From: Brachypodium distachyon
Taxonomy: Eukaryota; Streptophyta; Magnoliopsida; Poales; Poaceae
NCBI RefSeq assembly: GCF_000005505.3
Contig: NC_016133.3
Location: 43,427,237 to 43,491,236, forward strand
Reading direction: 5' to 3'
DNA: 64,000 bases
In this document: positions 31,206 through 42,489 of the stretch, one piece after another
Layout of the letters: every line of letters begins with the position of its first letter
Position numbering within the stretch: position 1 is the stretch's first letter
Made by a program: the position numbers and the translations under genes
The notes under the pieces: model-generated
The model's input: the letters and a program-made list of their open reading frames with translations, nothing else
Told to the model about the DNA's origin: nothing
The model's database searches: none

Positions 31206-33532
31206 GCTATGTCGCTTGCTGTGCTCCCTTGCAATTGTTGGCGTGTCCTCGACAAGCCGCGAGAGAAGAAATGTGATGGGAAGCAAAGCAGAAGTCAGTC
31301 TCTGGGGCGTCCCCTTCAAGTGAAGCTGATTTTTTATTTATTTTTTGCTCCCAGCATCACCACTTATTCAAGCTGGACCAAGGAAAGCGCATGACATGGA
31401 AATGTTAGACTTCTGGGCACGCAGTGCCAAAGTTGACCGACTTATGTGCCAAGTCTGGTCAATCCATTGGTTTCCTGGAACCAACATGGCCTAAAGGTCA
31501 TGGGTAATCACTCTTGCCAGTCGCTGGTGACCCGTCTGGACATTTCCGCAAACTGCTGGTGCGCGCATAACGAGGGTAGAGGATACAGGTGACAAGACAT
31601 GAAGGTACATTTTTTCGAAAATGATGAAGGTACAGTTGGAGAAGTAGGAACCTGAGGAAGAAAACGGGGCGCAGTCCGCTTCGTCGTCGACAATCAGAAA
31701 CAAGCAGGGCGTTGCTGCGCTGCGCCAGGAAGAAACCAATGCCGGCGGCACGCATTCATTTGTTCGCGGAACCTGTAATGTCGTTCGACTATATCCACAC
31801 AAGACTAGCACTGCTACCGGTGCCAGTGCCAGTGCCCTGTGAGAGAAGAAATAAGCAGGCCGGTAGTGGGTACTTACTGGGAGACCACCAGCAGCATGTG
31901 GAATCTGGTGCTGCGCGCTGTCCATTTGTCCGGCCGGGCAGAGCATTTCGACAAGCACCTTGCGCGCGCGCATCCAAGGGTAGATCTAGAAGAGGAGGCC
32001 TTGGTGGAGCTACAAGCCTACGAGCAAAGCGAGCAGGCGCAGTCCGCTCCGTCGATCGCCGCCCAGTCCAGAGCTTCAGCTGGAGTTCTGTTAGCCGACT
32101 GCCCTTCGCCGCCCCCATTGCTGGCTACCAAGTGGCTCAGGGCGGACGGAGAGAGAACCGAGTGCATTGCAGGAGCGGCGAGCAGACGTCGCAACTCCAC
32201 TAGTCCAGATTAGAATGCCCAGAAGAAACACGGCAGAACAACTTTCTCCGACTCATCGGCCCGCCCACAATGAAATGGTGGACGCAGCAGTCTAGTAAGC
32301 ATTCTAGTAAATCAAGCACACAGGCAGCGGGCCGACACATTTCAACGCCCGCTAATCGAAAACGGAGCACGCTTTATATACTCTGCCGAAGTAAATCGCA
32401 GTGCTAATTTTCGTTTGTTTTGGTTTGCAGAAACAGCTGTATAACCATTGGCATGATGCAGACACAATTTGCGTCAAGACAGAACACAGTTTCAAATGGA
32501 CACGGTAACCCAAGAGTTCAAACCAAGCATCCATCTTCGGTATGCAAATGACACATTGCACCATCCCAAGGACACACGATCCTATCAATTCAATTCAAGC
32601 GCGCACCAACATCATGCAAGCACAGAAGATGTTACATTGTTGCAAAACTTCCCTCGGTACTTTTCTGATTCTGGACTAGGAGTTTCAGGACAACTTGCCG
32701 AACAAGGGCCCAATAGAGGCACTATGAAAAAGAAGAAGCAATGATGCGGGAATTAAATCTGGGACAATTAATCCAGGTGATCTTCAGCATCAGCCATTCG
32801 AAACCAGAATGCAGCCACATGACTAGATTTTCGACCAGTTCACCGCCCTTTAAGCCAACCATACCTACAACCAGATCAATGGAACGTGTTAGATCGATGT
32901 GGAGTTCCAAACAGATAGCATGAGCATGTTTGCTACTACCTCCGTTCCTTTTTATAAGATGTTCTACCTTTGTCCTAAGTCAAGTTTGACGAAGTTTACA
33001 TAAAACTACCAAGATCTACCAAGTTATATTAAACCCATCATGATAAATATCTTTATGGTATATTTGTTGTATATACTATTTTATTAAACCCGTCATGCTA
33101 TACATTTTTATATAAACTTGGTCAAACTTTACTATTTGAGCAGGGAGTACTATTTGAGCACCAAATACATATGATGCAGGACATCAGGACAAAACATGTC
33201 AAGGAATGTACTCTAACTACATAATTTAAAGTTTTCAAGTGGACAATTTATGAATCTAGTGATAAAGGAACATTGCGGAGAACAAAATGTTGGGGCATTC
33301 CTTCCATTTCAGTGGTGTCCTTTTAGCTAATTGATATTACTGTTTTTCTGCCTGCTTTCTTGGTTGATGTACTCTAAATGGAACTACTTGCTTGACATGC
33401 GCTCAAGTGCAAAGAAGCTAACAGCGTTTGCAATTTGGGCCTGCGGTTACTTAAATAATACAACTAGCAACAGATCTTTTTTCACATCAGACTATCAGAG
33501 CATGAGGTAATACCTGAAGACAAGCCACATAC
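31206..33532. other. 5' flank of NLR3 and 3' flank of the coiled-coil gene
   Basis: No independent gene is seen. On the - strand, 31985-31940 repeats the GCGCGCAAGGTGCTTGT..GAAATGC block found upstream of NLR1 and NLR2, so promoter or leader sequence is shared between loci despite the inversion. GC-rich 31900-32200 carries overlapping ORFs on both strands, none recognisable. A Stowaway-type element lies at 32936-33153. The rest, 33154-33532, is AT-rich and may hold the 3' UTR of the next gene. Confidence 0.5.
32936..33153. mobile_element. Stowaway-type MITE, longer subtype
   Basis: Begins TACCTCCGTTCCTTTTTATA and ends with TTACTATTTGAGCAGGGAGTA. AAACTTGGTCAAACTTTAC near the right end complements GTCAAGTTTGACGAAGTTTA near the left end. 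About 218 bp, AT-rich, non-coding. Confidence 0.7.
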
Positions 33533-36500
33533 TTATCTCCGTGAATTGTATTCGGTCCCTGTAGACCTGGAATGTGGAGTAATTTACAGCAAGTGTTCAG
33601 AATCAGAAGGCATATATTTGAACTAACAGCTTTCACACTGAATCTAAAAACAGACTATACCTCCCCTGTTGCTTTCCTCCATAACCATGTCTGATACCTG
33701 CACCTTTGTCATGTGCAGGGAGACCAGCTCGTTCATGTCTTCCTCCATTGGCAGCCGTGTGCCTGGATGACTGCCCAGGTCGAACTTCATCTAAAAAACC
33801 ATTCCCTTGTTGATCTCCAAAGCTACCTGTAGTAGAGCCATTTCCTGAGGGCATTGAATTGGAAGTTCTGGAATCGACAACAGGTCCTCTCTTTTGCCGA
33901 TTGACTTGTGCGACAGGAGTGACAGCAACTGAAGGCAATAACGTTGAGTAAGAAGCAGAAGATGCCGCCGCAGCAGCAGCAATTTTAGCAGCAGCTGTTG
34001 TAGCTGAAATGATCTGTTGTGCTCCTTCACGAAGGTAAATGAAGTCTCCTTCAATCACAAAAAGCTGCAGATGCAATAGGTGTATCAGTAACAGAAATTA
34101 TCAATATGATGACTAAATAGCTGCAAGAAAAAGAGTAAACCTCATTATGACTAGCCACAAAATCATCCAGCTTCCCATATCGTTTTTTATAGTCATGCCA
34201 ATGAAGAGGGGCCAACATTTTCCCAAGCCTATTTGGCAGCTGTGAAAAATGTGCGATGATCAGAAAATGTTCCATTAGACAAAAAATATATAATTCCAAT
34301 AAATGGCCACTCACAGTTGAACTAATCCTGATTCGGTTATCAGATCCAGCAGGAACTGCACGAACAATGCAAGCTAGAAGGGATCTTTCATCTAGAAGGG
34401 CAGGCTCCTTTTGTATGGAAGGTAACAGTGAACCCGCACCACCAGCAGATAACGTGAGTGAGTCAGCCTGATTCACAACATTAGACTTTAACTCCGGCAT
34501 TATATTTTTCGAGTGCACCTGGGTAGTTGATCCAGTAATATCAGAAGCTTGATTCTGCTTCCTAGGTACCTGCTCCACAGACTGCTTGCCAGATGTAACT
34601 TTCTCACCCTGGTTATACACAGGGCATGCGTCAAATGAGATGCCTATGTATTAACTGGAAATTTTATTAAAAAAAAGTAAATAGTTAAAATGAAACCTTC
34701 AATTCCGCTGTCTCTTCTTGATGTTCAAACTTTCCAGTAGAGCTGGCATTCGAAGATGAATCCTGGGCCTTTTGCTCTTCGTTATAAACTAAATGTTCAG
34801 TAACATTGGATTCCACAACCTGTAAACAATTTTTCTTTTCAGAAATAATCACATCAAAAGGACCAGATTGAAGAGAACACAAAACGATAAGCAAACAGAC
34901 TAACCTTTGGTTCATGAGTTTGTTCAGCAATGATGCTTGGGGAGCGTTGTTGTTGCTCTGCATGAGCTGTAGGATATTCTGGATGGGCTACCTGACTCTG
35001 CTTAGAAGAGAGCTCACTGTTTTTACTGGCACCTGATTGTAATACAGTCTGATCTGATTGGGATGGCTGATAAATTGTTGCATCTGGTGTTGGTGAGACA
35101 TTGTGTGCTTCCTAAATGAAGGAATTTATTTCCAAATTAGAAAGGTCTCGTCAGTAAAATTATACGGTACAACAAAGTGCTGTGAGGATAATGTATTACC
35201 TGTTGATTTGGCCAGTGTACGCTTGGTTGGATTGAAGGCTGAAAAGTACCAAACTGAGGAACACCAGAGTTGGGCGGGGCTAAAGATTGAGCAATACCTT
35301 GCGGATGCAGCATATAAGAATGCATCCCAGCCATCTGCCCAGGAGGAACGAAACCACCTATTCCCAATAGTGAAGATGGAACAACAGGAACAGCGTGGGC
35401 ATTATTTCCCTAAAAAAAATAAGAATTACAGGTTGTTCGAGAATATTCTTAAGTATAATGAAATAGAATGATCAACAAAACAAATATGATAGCCTAACTG
35501 AAATAGAAAGGAGAACATGCCAGAATAAGACTTAATGGAATTGAACAAAAAAAATGGGTATTGATGTCACACGCCCAATGTTGAACAATATTCTGTATCT
35601 TCCATGATGGACACTGAGACTGTTCTAAGGTTACTCAAGCTCAGTAATACCTTTGTAAAGTCATCTGGACTTCCATTATTTGTCATTGACTGATTGCCAT
35701 CTGCTAATGCACTACCATTTCCAGCCAAGTTATCCCCCTTGTTTTGAACATATGACGAATCTGGTGAACCCTCCTGGGCAGCTTGTAAATTATCTTCTTG
35801 TTCATTCGCAAGTAATCTCATCTCATGGATTTGTACGGAGAGTCGTTGTATTGTATGATGATAACTCTGTTGCATTTCAACAAACTGGGGACAAAGAAGA
35901 GGATGGAGGTGAGTGAATGTGGATATACAGTGAACAACTGAACCATGATACACAACAGCAAACAGAAGTTCAAAGAAGCACAAAACATACATGAGTAACA
36001 AAAGGAAGCATCTACTGTCTGACTTAAACACTAACCTGCTGCTGGAAATTGGCCCAACATTGAGTGAATTGCTCAGTGCGTTCACGCAACTCAGCTTGCA
36101 GTGCCTGGGACTGTAAAATATCCATTTCTTGAACTCGTGCAATCCAAGCATGAGCTTCCCTCAACTGTTCATCTTTGTAAATACTGTTGTCTTGAGCAGC
36201 CCTATGCTGGGAGAATAAAATATTTCTTTGTGAATCCCTGATTGCCGACGTTCATAAAGAAATTTCCCACAAAGAAGAAACTTCTTCATGGACGAATACA
36301 AGAAATTAACACAAAAAAACAGAAATAATGTTCAAGAAAAGGATGGGGGGATTCTGCAATTATAAGATCAAGTATAGGAAAGGGACCAGTTTAGCGCATT
36401 GATTACATTTTGTCATCAAATTACTGGAGTATAGACAATGTAACAGATAAAACTGAGTTCTTACAAAATTATATTCATGTTACAAAACTGCCATGCTAAG

Positions 36501-38728
36501 AATTTGGAAAGTGAAACCTGAAATAGTTACAACAAGGGATCATGCAAAATATGATTGCCAATGCTCATAAAGAAATTCCGCACAAACAAAAAACTTTCTT
36601 CATGGATGAATGCAAGAAATTAACAAAAGAGCAACAGAAATAATGCCCAAGAATCGCTCGACATAAGGTATATTTTATGCCATGAAAAGGACAGGGAGGA
36701 GTCCTGCAATTATAAGATGAAATATTGGGAAGGGGCCAGTTTACCGCATTGAGTACATTTTATCACAACATCACTGCAGTATAGACATTCTAAGAGATAA
36801 ACATGAGATCTTACAAAATTATACTATTGACGTTATGAAACTGTCATGTTAAGAACTTGAAAAGTGAAATAGTTACTCCAAGAGATCGTGCAAATTATGC
36901 GATTGTTATCCATGCAGAGCAAGTTAAATTGTTTTGGGATTTAATAAGTTCAAGCTAACCACACAACGCATAGACCATTGAGGCACAAATGAAAACAAAA
37001 GGATAGAGACAAAAACCTGTTCTTCTAATGCAAGAAATTGGGTTTCCTTTTCTCGCAGATGTTCTTGGAGATCATGAATTTGTTTAAGATGCTGGTTTCT
37101 TTCAGCTTCAGAATTATCACGCTCCCTTCTGCACAAAATAAGAAAACCTCAAGCATACATCTAAGGTTCTACAATGGTACTTCTAATTTAGCCAACACAA
37201 AAAGGCCTAGAGAAAAAGACTGGAAAGCTAAAAAGGGTATGCTTGAATAAACATGACATGTGGTGGTTCATTTAGTCAAAAAGTATGAGATCAAGTGAGG
37301 TAGCTTGGCACATGCACAACTTTTTAAGTCTCATGCATGATCTAGAACTCTGGATAATACTTTGAGGTTAAGGCATACAAGCAGAACTTCACCAATGTAT
37401 TTCTAACTTGAGAGACATAGTTACATGCAAAAAGGTAGAAATGATACCTCACACTTGCTAGTTCTTTGGTCTGTTCTCTAAGTAGATCCTGATTTGCCCA
37501 TACCTGACAAAAAGTACAAAGATTGAGATGGAGAACACCAGCATTCGGCATGATTAACATTGCATAGCATAACATAACAGTTAAGATCACCAACCGTCTG
37601 ATGGTCAATCTTCAAAGCATCCAATTCCCTTTCCTTGTCATCCAGTTTCATTTGCAGCTCAAGAATATACTTCTCCCGTTGATGTAGTTGGTCCTGTTCA
37701 ATCCGGGCATCAGTTTTGCTCCCCAAAACTTATGTTGTACTCTACTAGACAAGATGCTACCTGTGTAATTGACGGGACTGAAGGTAACACACAAGACAAT
37801 GTGTAACTGAAATCATACCACATGACCAGATAACCAAAACTGAATCTACCATGCATCTTGTCTCGTCTATATAGCCATAATGAACCTATAACTGTGTATC
37901 ACATAACCATCTCTAAGAACTAACAACCGCTGACAATGCAACACTCCAAATACACAGAGGACTACTGGTTTCCTAAAGTTCTACACCCCTCCATCAACAT
38001 AACACAGAACTCAGGCACTTCAAGAAAACCAGAATGGCACGGAATTGATCAAACTACCATGTCATTGCGCTACCTAGCGAATAGGGCACCAGCAAGCACA
38101 CCAAAGGGAAAGGCAACACGACCTTGAGGTCTGCTACTGCTGCTGCATGCTCCTTGGCAGCCACCCCGAAGCTGCGCTGAACCTCGATGATCTGCGGGTG
38201 GGCGATGGCCTGCGCGCGCAGCTCGATCTCCACCTGCTCCAGCTCCTTCCGCTGGTGCACGATGTTTTGCAGGCGCTTCTGCAGGATGTCCTCGCTGAGC
38301 CCGCCGCTCCCGTCGATGGTGATCGAGCAGAAGTCCTCCAGCCCTGCTGCCCCATCCTGCAACACCAAGAACCCAATCAACCACCGATGCGAACCACGTC
38401 AGAAATCCGTCAGTTACAATCACCAAAGCTCAGGTGCGGCGTGGGGGGTGGGGATAACCGGAGGAAGATACTAGCACGCACCTCATAGATGGCCCGGCCC
38501 TCGGATTGCGCCATCTTCACCCGCTCAGCAGCATCCTAAACACCAAGCCAAGAACAGCAACAGTGAGACGACGGGTCGTGAGTACAGTAGCTAGGAGAGA
38601 CGTGTGTCTGTTGTAGGGTTTTGCCGTGCAAGAAGGAATGGGCGAAGCGAGACGACCTCGGCGCCATTGGTGCGGAGCGGGGCGTCGGGGACGGCGCGCC
38701 ACTCCTTGCGCGCCGCCGCGGACTCCAT
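33533..38728 (-). CDS. Conserved plant coiled-coil protein, 15 exons
   Basis: All joins keep phase and give 800 aa. Exons (high to low): 38728-38657, 38535-38482, 38356-38123, 37693-37595, 37503-37448, 37128-37017, 36206-36036, 35884-35651, 35409-35200, 35111-34905, 34819-34697, 34608-34315, 34239-34141, 34064-33661, 33566-33533. The start is MESAAARKEWRAVPDAPLRT; the later ATG (MAQSEG, 38514) is internal, because exon 1 splices in frame. Residues about 60-290 are charged coiled coil (QREKYILELQMKLDDKEREL, SEAERNQHLKQIHDLQEHL). The middle is Gln/Pro/Ser-rich. Residues about 620-675 (RLGKMLAPLHWHDYKKRYGK then LDDFVASHNELFVIEGDFIY) form a conserved, possibly winged-helix-like block, followed by an Ala tract. 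It resembles a single-copy family conserved across angiosperms; I do not know a proven function. Confidence 0.88.
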
Positions 38729-40636
38729 TCTGCGGACGCGCACGGGCACGGGGTCCCGCCCGCGGAGGATCCGGGATCTGGCCTTGTCGGCGACGGCGGC
38801 TAGGGTTTTGCCCCTTCCCCCGCGGCGACCGAGGAAGCCCGAACCACGACCGAGAAGGCGAGGAGGAGGACGAGGGCCTGGCTAGGGTTTACGCGAGCTT
38901 CGGACGAGGCGATCGGAGCGGAGAATCTGGAGGGGGGATTTCTGCGGGGGCTTGCGATTTCGGGGAGAGAAGGAGGCGGAAGGGAAGGGAGGGGGCTGGG
39001 GAGAGAATGGAGAGACCGAGAGGAGGGGAGGAGTGTATGTGTATGTGTATGTGTGCTATGTAGGGATTTGGCGGTGGGGTCACTATGTCAGCGACTCCGG
39101 GCCCCAATTTTTCTTCCCTTCTTTTTTTTAGACTTTATTTCCCCTGCCCTGTTTCCTGGAAAACATATTTTCGCCAAGTTTCCTGATTGAATGCTTCTTG
39201 CAATTGCAATGGAAGAGTGCAACAAGTTTTTCCGTTCAGTATTCTCCCTAAAAAATGCGTAAAGTCTAGAGTTTAGCAGAGGGTATAAACATTGAGGAAT
39301 TTGCTTTGAGAAACTTTGCGTTATGGCAAAGGAAAAAACAGTTTGTTTTGCAATTTTTCTTTGTAATAAAAATATAATTGAAGCAGGTAAAATAAATACA
39401 CTTAAATACCAAATATTCTTTTTCTTAAGTACGGAAAGAAAAGTAAGATGCTTGAAGAACAAGTATGTTTCTTACGGGAGAGAAAGGATGCTTGAAGGAC
39501 AAGTTGCGTTGATCCTGGAGAAAAGACGAGTGGGCTGGAAGAGGTTTTTGCTTGGTTGGGCCGCCGGTCCAGTCCAGTGACCAAAGTGCTAACACTCCAC
39601 TCTCCAGTGAGCTTTCTCTCCTGGACTGTCTAGTTCGCCTGTTTCTTCCTTGGGCCGGATCTGGGTCTGGGCCGACAGCGCGTCTACACAGCTTTTATAG
39701 CTTTTGGATCAAGTTTCAGAGCCCGCTCTCCACGGTGGATTTATTCAGCGCTATCTCGATGACCTGCAGATCCTCTCATGCAAGCCTCAGGAAGCTACTC
39801 CTCGGGGGCCACGCAAAACGCTTAACTCTCATTCGGTAATATCAGAATCTTTGGATTAGTATCTGGACACAATCTATACTCCCTCCTCTCAATCATTCGT
39901 CCTGAATCATAAAGCACACAATCCAAAAACAAACTGTTGAGCAATCAACTCATCCCTAACTAAAAATCAGACAACTTAGACATAACAAAACTGTTATTAA
40001 AAAACAATGTCAACCCGGGCTCCTCGATCCAGCATCTTTTGCCTTGCACCCGCAATCGAAAGGCTGACTACGAGACAAAAACATGTCCTAAGATACAAAT
40101 TCTGCGCAAGTTCTTACAAAGATCACCACTAGGTACAACATTAAAAAAACGTGTACTCTATTATGGTTATGCATTTATTAATGAGGTGATTGTACTGTCA
40201 AAGTTTTATCTCGAATAAAACAAAATACAACTACTTTTGTCTTATACTCCGTATGTTGAATTATACTCCATATTAAGCACTATTTCTTATGTGAGACTAT
40301 GTGTGGGGTGAACTGCTGTTCCGTTATCTGATGATACTTGAACATGATCGTATGATCGTTTTAAAAAAAATTAAGCACTGTCAGTTCTAATTTTGAGTGA
40401 ATTAGTTAGGGGCATCAGTTCACTATGGTAGACGGTACGTATATATCCATCGATCATCCATGCATGCATATGCATGACGTACAGTAGTAAGCTAATTACA
40501 CCTCGAGTAGCTTTTTTAGGTCCAGATATGATAGATCAATCCACCACGGCGAACACGGCCGGCTTGGCGGCTTCGTTAATTAATTAACAGCGTGTACGTG
40601 GATCGATCGGGCTGCATGCATGCATTTCCTGCTTAG
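38729..40636. other. Intergenic: promoter of the coiled-coil gene and bHLH-A 3' flank
   Basis: 38729-39080 is GC-rich 5'-UTR/promoter-like sequence of the - strand coiled-coil gene. Nothing recognisable is in 39100-40180. From 40187 the sequence (TGTACTGTCAAAGTTTTATC) matches 46985-47040, and 40515-40570 matches 45265-45320 and 47270-47320. These are duplicated 3' flanks of the bHLH units. Confidence 0.5.
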
Positions 40637-41518
40637 CTAGGCATCACCTGCTGCTGCATGCAGCCGGCGGAGCAAGGCGGTCCGGAGCCGGCCTTCGTCC
40701 CGCATCCCGGCGTCCGGCACGTCCACCACGACGTCCTGCACCACCGTGGGGGCGCCCCCGCCGTGGACGCGGCTCACGCACGCGTGCTGCACCGGCAGGT
40801 CCAGCGCCCGGAGCGCCGCCATCAGCCTCGCCGGCACCGCCGACGCCATCGACGACGCCGTCACGAACCGCAGCGCCGCTGCCTCCCGCTCCGCCCCCAC
40901 CATCCGCACCTCCAGCCGCTCCTCCTCTTCTTCTTCGCGCACGGCCGGCGCCTTCTGGCGGGCCGACTCGGCGGCCTGGGCCTTCTGGCGGGCCATCGCG
41001 GCGGCCTCGCGCTCGAGGCGTGCCAGGCGGGCCGTGAGCTGGGAGATGTAGGAGACGGCGTCGGAGAGGAGCGAGGCCCGGTCCATCCTCGACACGGTCG
41101 GCACGGCGGCGCGGAGGTCGCAGAACCGCCGGTTCAGCCGCTCCCGGCGATGCCGCTCCGCCTCGACGTGGCTCACCGTGGGAGCATCGGACCTCGGCCC
41201 GGGCTTCCTCCCCCGCCTTGATCTCTTCGTCATCTCCACGGCCGGCGCGCACGGCTCCGTCGTCATCGCCATCGCCGGAAGCCCCCCGGCCGCCGCTGCC
41301 GCCGAGCCGGCCCACGCCGGCTGGTAGTTATAATTATCATCGAGGTCGAGGTCGTCGTTGAAGAGCCATTGCTCGGGGACCTCGCAGGAGACGAGCTCGA
41401 TGACAGGAGGAGTACTGCCGCGGACCGGGAGCCGCTCGGCGGCGGAGAAGAAGGAGGCCGCCGATGGAGGGGAGCACGACGATGAGCCGGCCGCCGGGAA
41501 CACCACGAGCGCGTCCAT
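40637..41518 (-). CDS. bHLH-A: MYC-like short bHLH transcription factor
   Basis: Intronless, 293 aa. ATG at 41518 opens [20 protein letters not shown]. The frame is open further upstream, but the TATA box (41603-41611) and the two paralogues favour this start. A conserved segment [20 protein letters not shown] lies at 37-56, and an RSRRGRKPGPR basic patch at 99-109. The bHLH covers 115-165: [17 protein letters not shown] has the His-Glu-Arg triad expected for E-box/G-box binding. The helix continues as a leucine-rich coil, then an ACT-like C-terminal domain (about 200-290: LEVRMVG .. [16 protein letters not shown]). It lacks the N-terminal bHLH-MYC_N/JID domain of MYC2-type factors. The nucleus is the expected site; jasmonate-related control by analogy with MYC/bHLH14 is inference. 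Confidence 0.93.
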   Translation of the reverse strand: MDALVVFPAAGSSSCSPPSAASFFSAAERLPVRGSTPPVIELVSCEVPEQWLFNDDLDLDDNYNYQPAWAGSAAAAAGGLPAMAMTTEPCAPAVEMTKRSRRGRKPGPRSDAPTVSHVEAERHRRERLNRRFCDLRAAVPTVSRMDRASLLSDAVSYISQLTARLARLEREAAAMARQKAQAAESARQKAPAVREEEEEERLEVRMVGAEREAAALRFVTASSMASAVPARLMAALRALDLPVQHACVSRVHGGGAPTVVQDVVVDVPDAGMRDEGRLRTALLRRLHAAAGDA

Positions 41519-41602
41519 ACTCGTCTCGTGTAGCTGCACCGTGTGTGCTACGTACGTACCAGGAGCAAGGATTTGTTTACTGGCAGGGCTGGAGTGCACT
41601 TG

Positions 41603-41660
41603 ATATATATACATACAGGTTATAATATCTGAAGTTTCAGTTGCGAACCTCTCCCACGTG
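41603..41660 (-). promoter_or_regulatory. bHLH-A core promoter: TATA box and G-box
   Basis: Read on the - strand, TATATATA lies at about 41611-41603, about 85-93 bp before the ATG. A G-box in CACGTGGGAG / ctcccacgtg lies at 41655-41660. Its distance and its presence also in the bHLH-B promoter suggest bHLH or bZIP control, possibly by the proteins themselves. Confidence 0.55.
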
Positions 41661-42489
41661 TTAACCAAGTTTCAGTTGCACTGCTGTAGCACTCCTTGGT
41701 TCAATTTTCACGTGCATGTCCTTGTTTTGCTTGTGGGACACGGTGCCGACGTGCCGTACATTAGTACTCCAAAAAAGATCGGACTCGCGCGCCCTGTACG
41801 TATATATGGAATTAAGCAGATATTCATATGTAAAACTCCCAATTTACCTGCTCCTGGTCTCTTGGATGCATGCCCGCAACCACATCTCATTGGTCTTAAT
41901 TTACTGTTCTTTTGTTTTCGCGGATAAGAAATTGTTTTTCTTCTTCTAGATGGTCTTGACTTTTCTCGCGGCTGTCCTCTTCAGTGCCACGCGGGCACGT
42001 AGTGCTGCTACTGTACAGTTGTACCAAAGCACAGGTGCTGCGATCGATCGAGATACTAAGCTGATATCTCCTATCTCCGCCCATAATTCTTAACTCAAAT
42101 TTAATAAAAATATATTTTTAAAAATCAAGAATTATGAAACGGAGAAAGTAACCGGTAAAGTCACATGCAATTAATTTGCACATATGTACTACACACTGTG
42201 CCGGAGTCGCAGAAAGAGCGAGGCAGCTGGGTCCAAATTAAACTATAGTGACACTAGCTTTCATATGCAGTAGCCAAGGATCTATCGAGATCTACTCCTT
42301 TGTCTCCTTATCAACCTGCTAGTGGTGTGTTTGTTACACATATAAAGGCAGACAATTGTCTACTTTCTTAACCAAAAAAATACGTAGTGTAGTAATCAGC
42401 TACTCCTGTCATCTCTGCTTTTCTAAAACTTTGGACACGCCGCAGTCAACGGTACCCCGTACTCAAGGATGCGCCTATTTGCCAAAAAT
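41661..42489. other. Distal bHLH-A promoter, duplicated block A (left part)
   Basis: No gene. A short Stowaway-like relic ends at 42151 (AAGAATTATGAAACGGAGAAAGTA). 42170-42489 is block A: it contains AGGCAGCTGGGTCCAAATTAAA, GTGACACT.GCTTTCATATG and ACTTTGGA..ACTCAAGGATGCG.CTATTTGCC, all matched at 49600-49845 upstream of bHLH-B. Confidence 0.6.

Noticed and set aside
31206..31319. Extended N-terminus of NLR3
   Set aside because: The upstream start would be TTG; the ATG at 31205 matches MAESLL starts in the family and NLR2.
30534..31394. Long + strand ORF (286 codons) opposite NLR3
   Set aside because: Mirror of the NLR3 coding strand; Leu/His/Gln-rich composition typical of antisense frames; no family features.
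31491..32213. ORFs upstream of NLR3 as a separate gene
   Set aside because: Overlapping frames on both strands; part of the sequence is the repeated NLR leader block.
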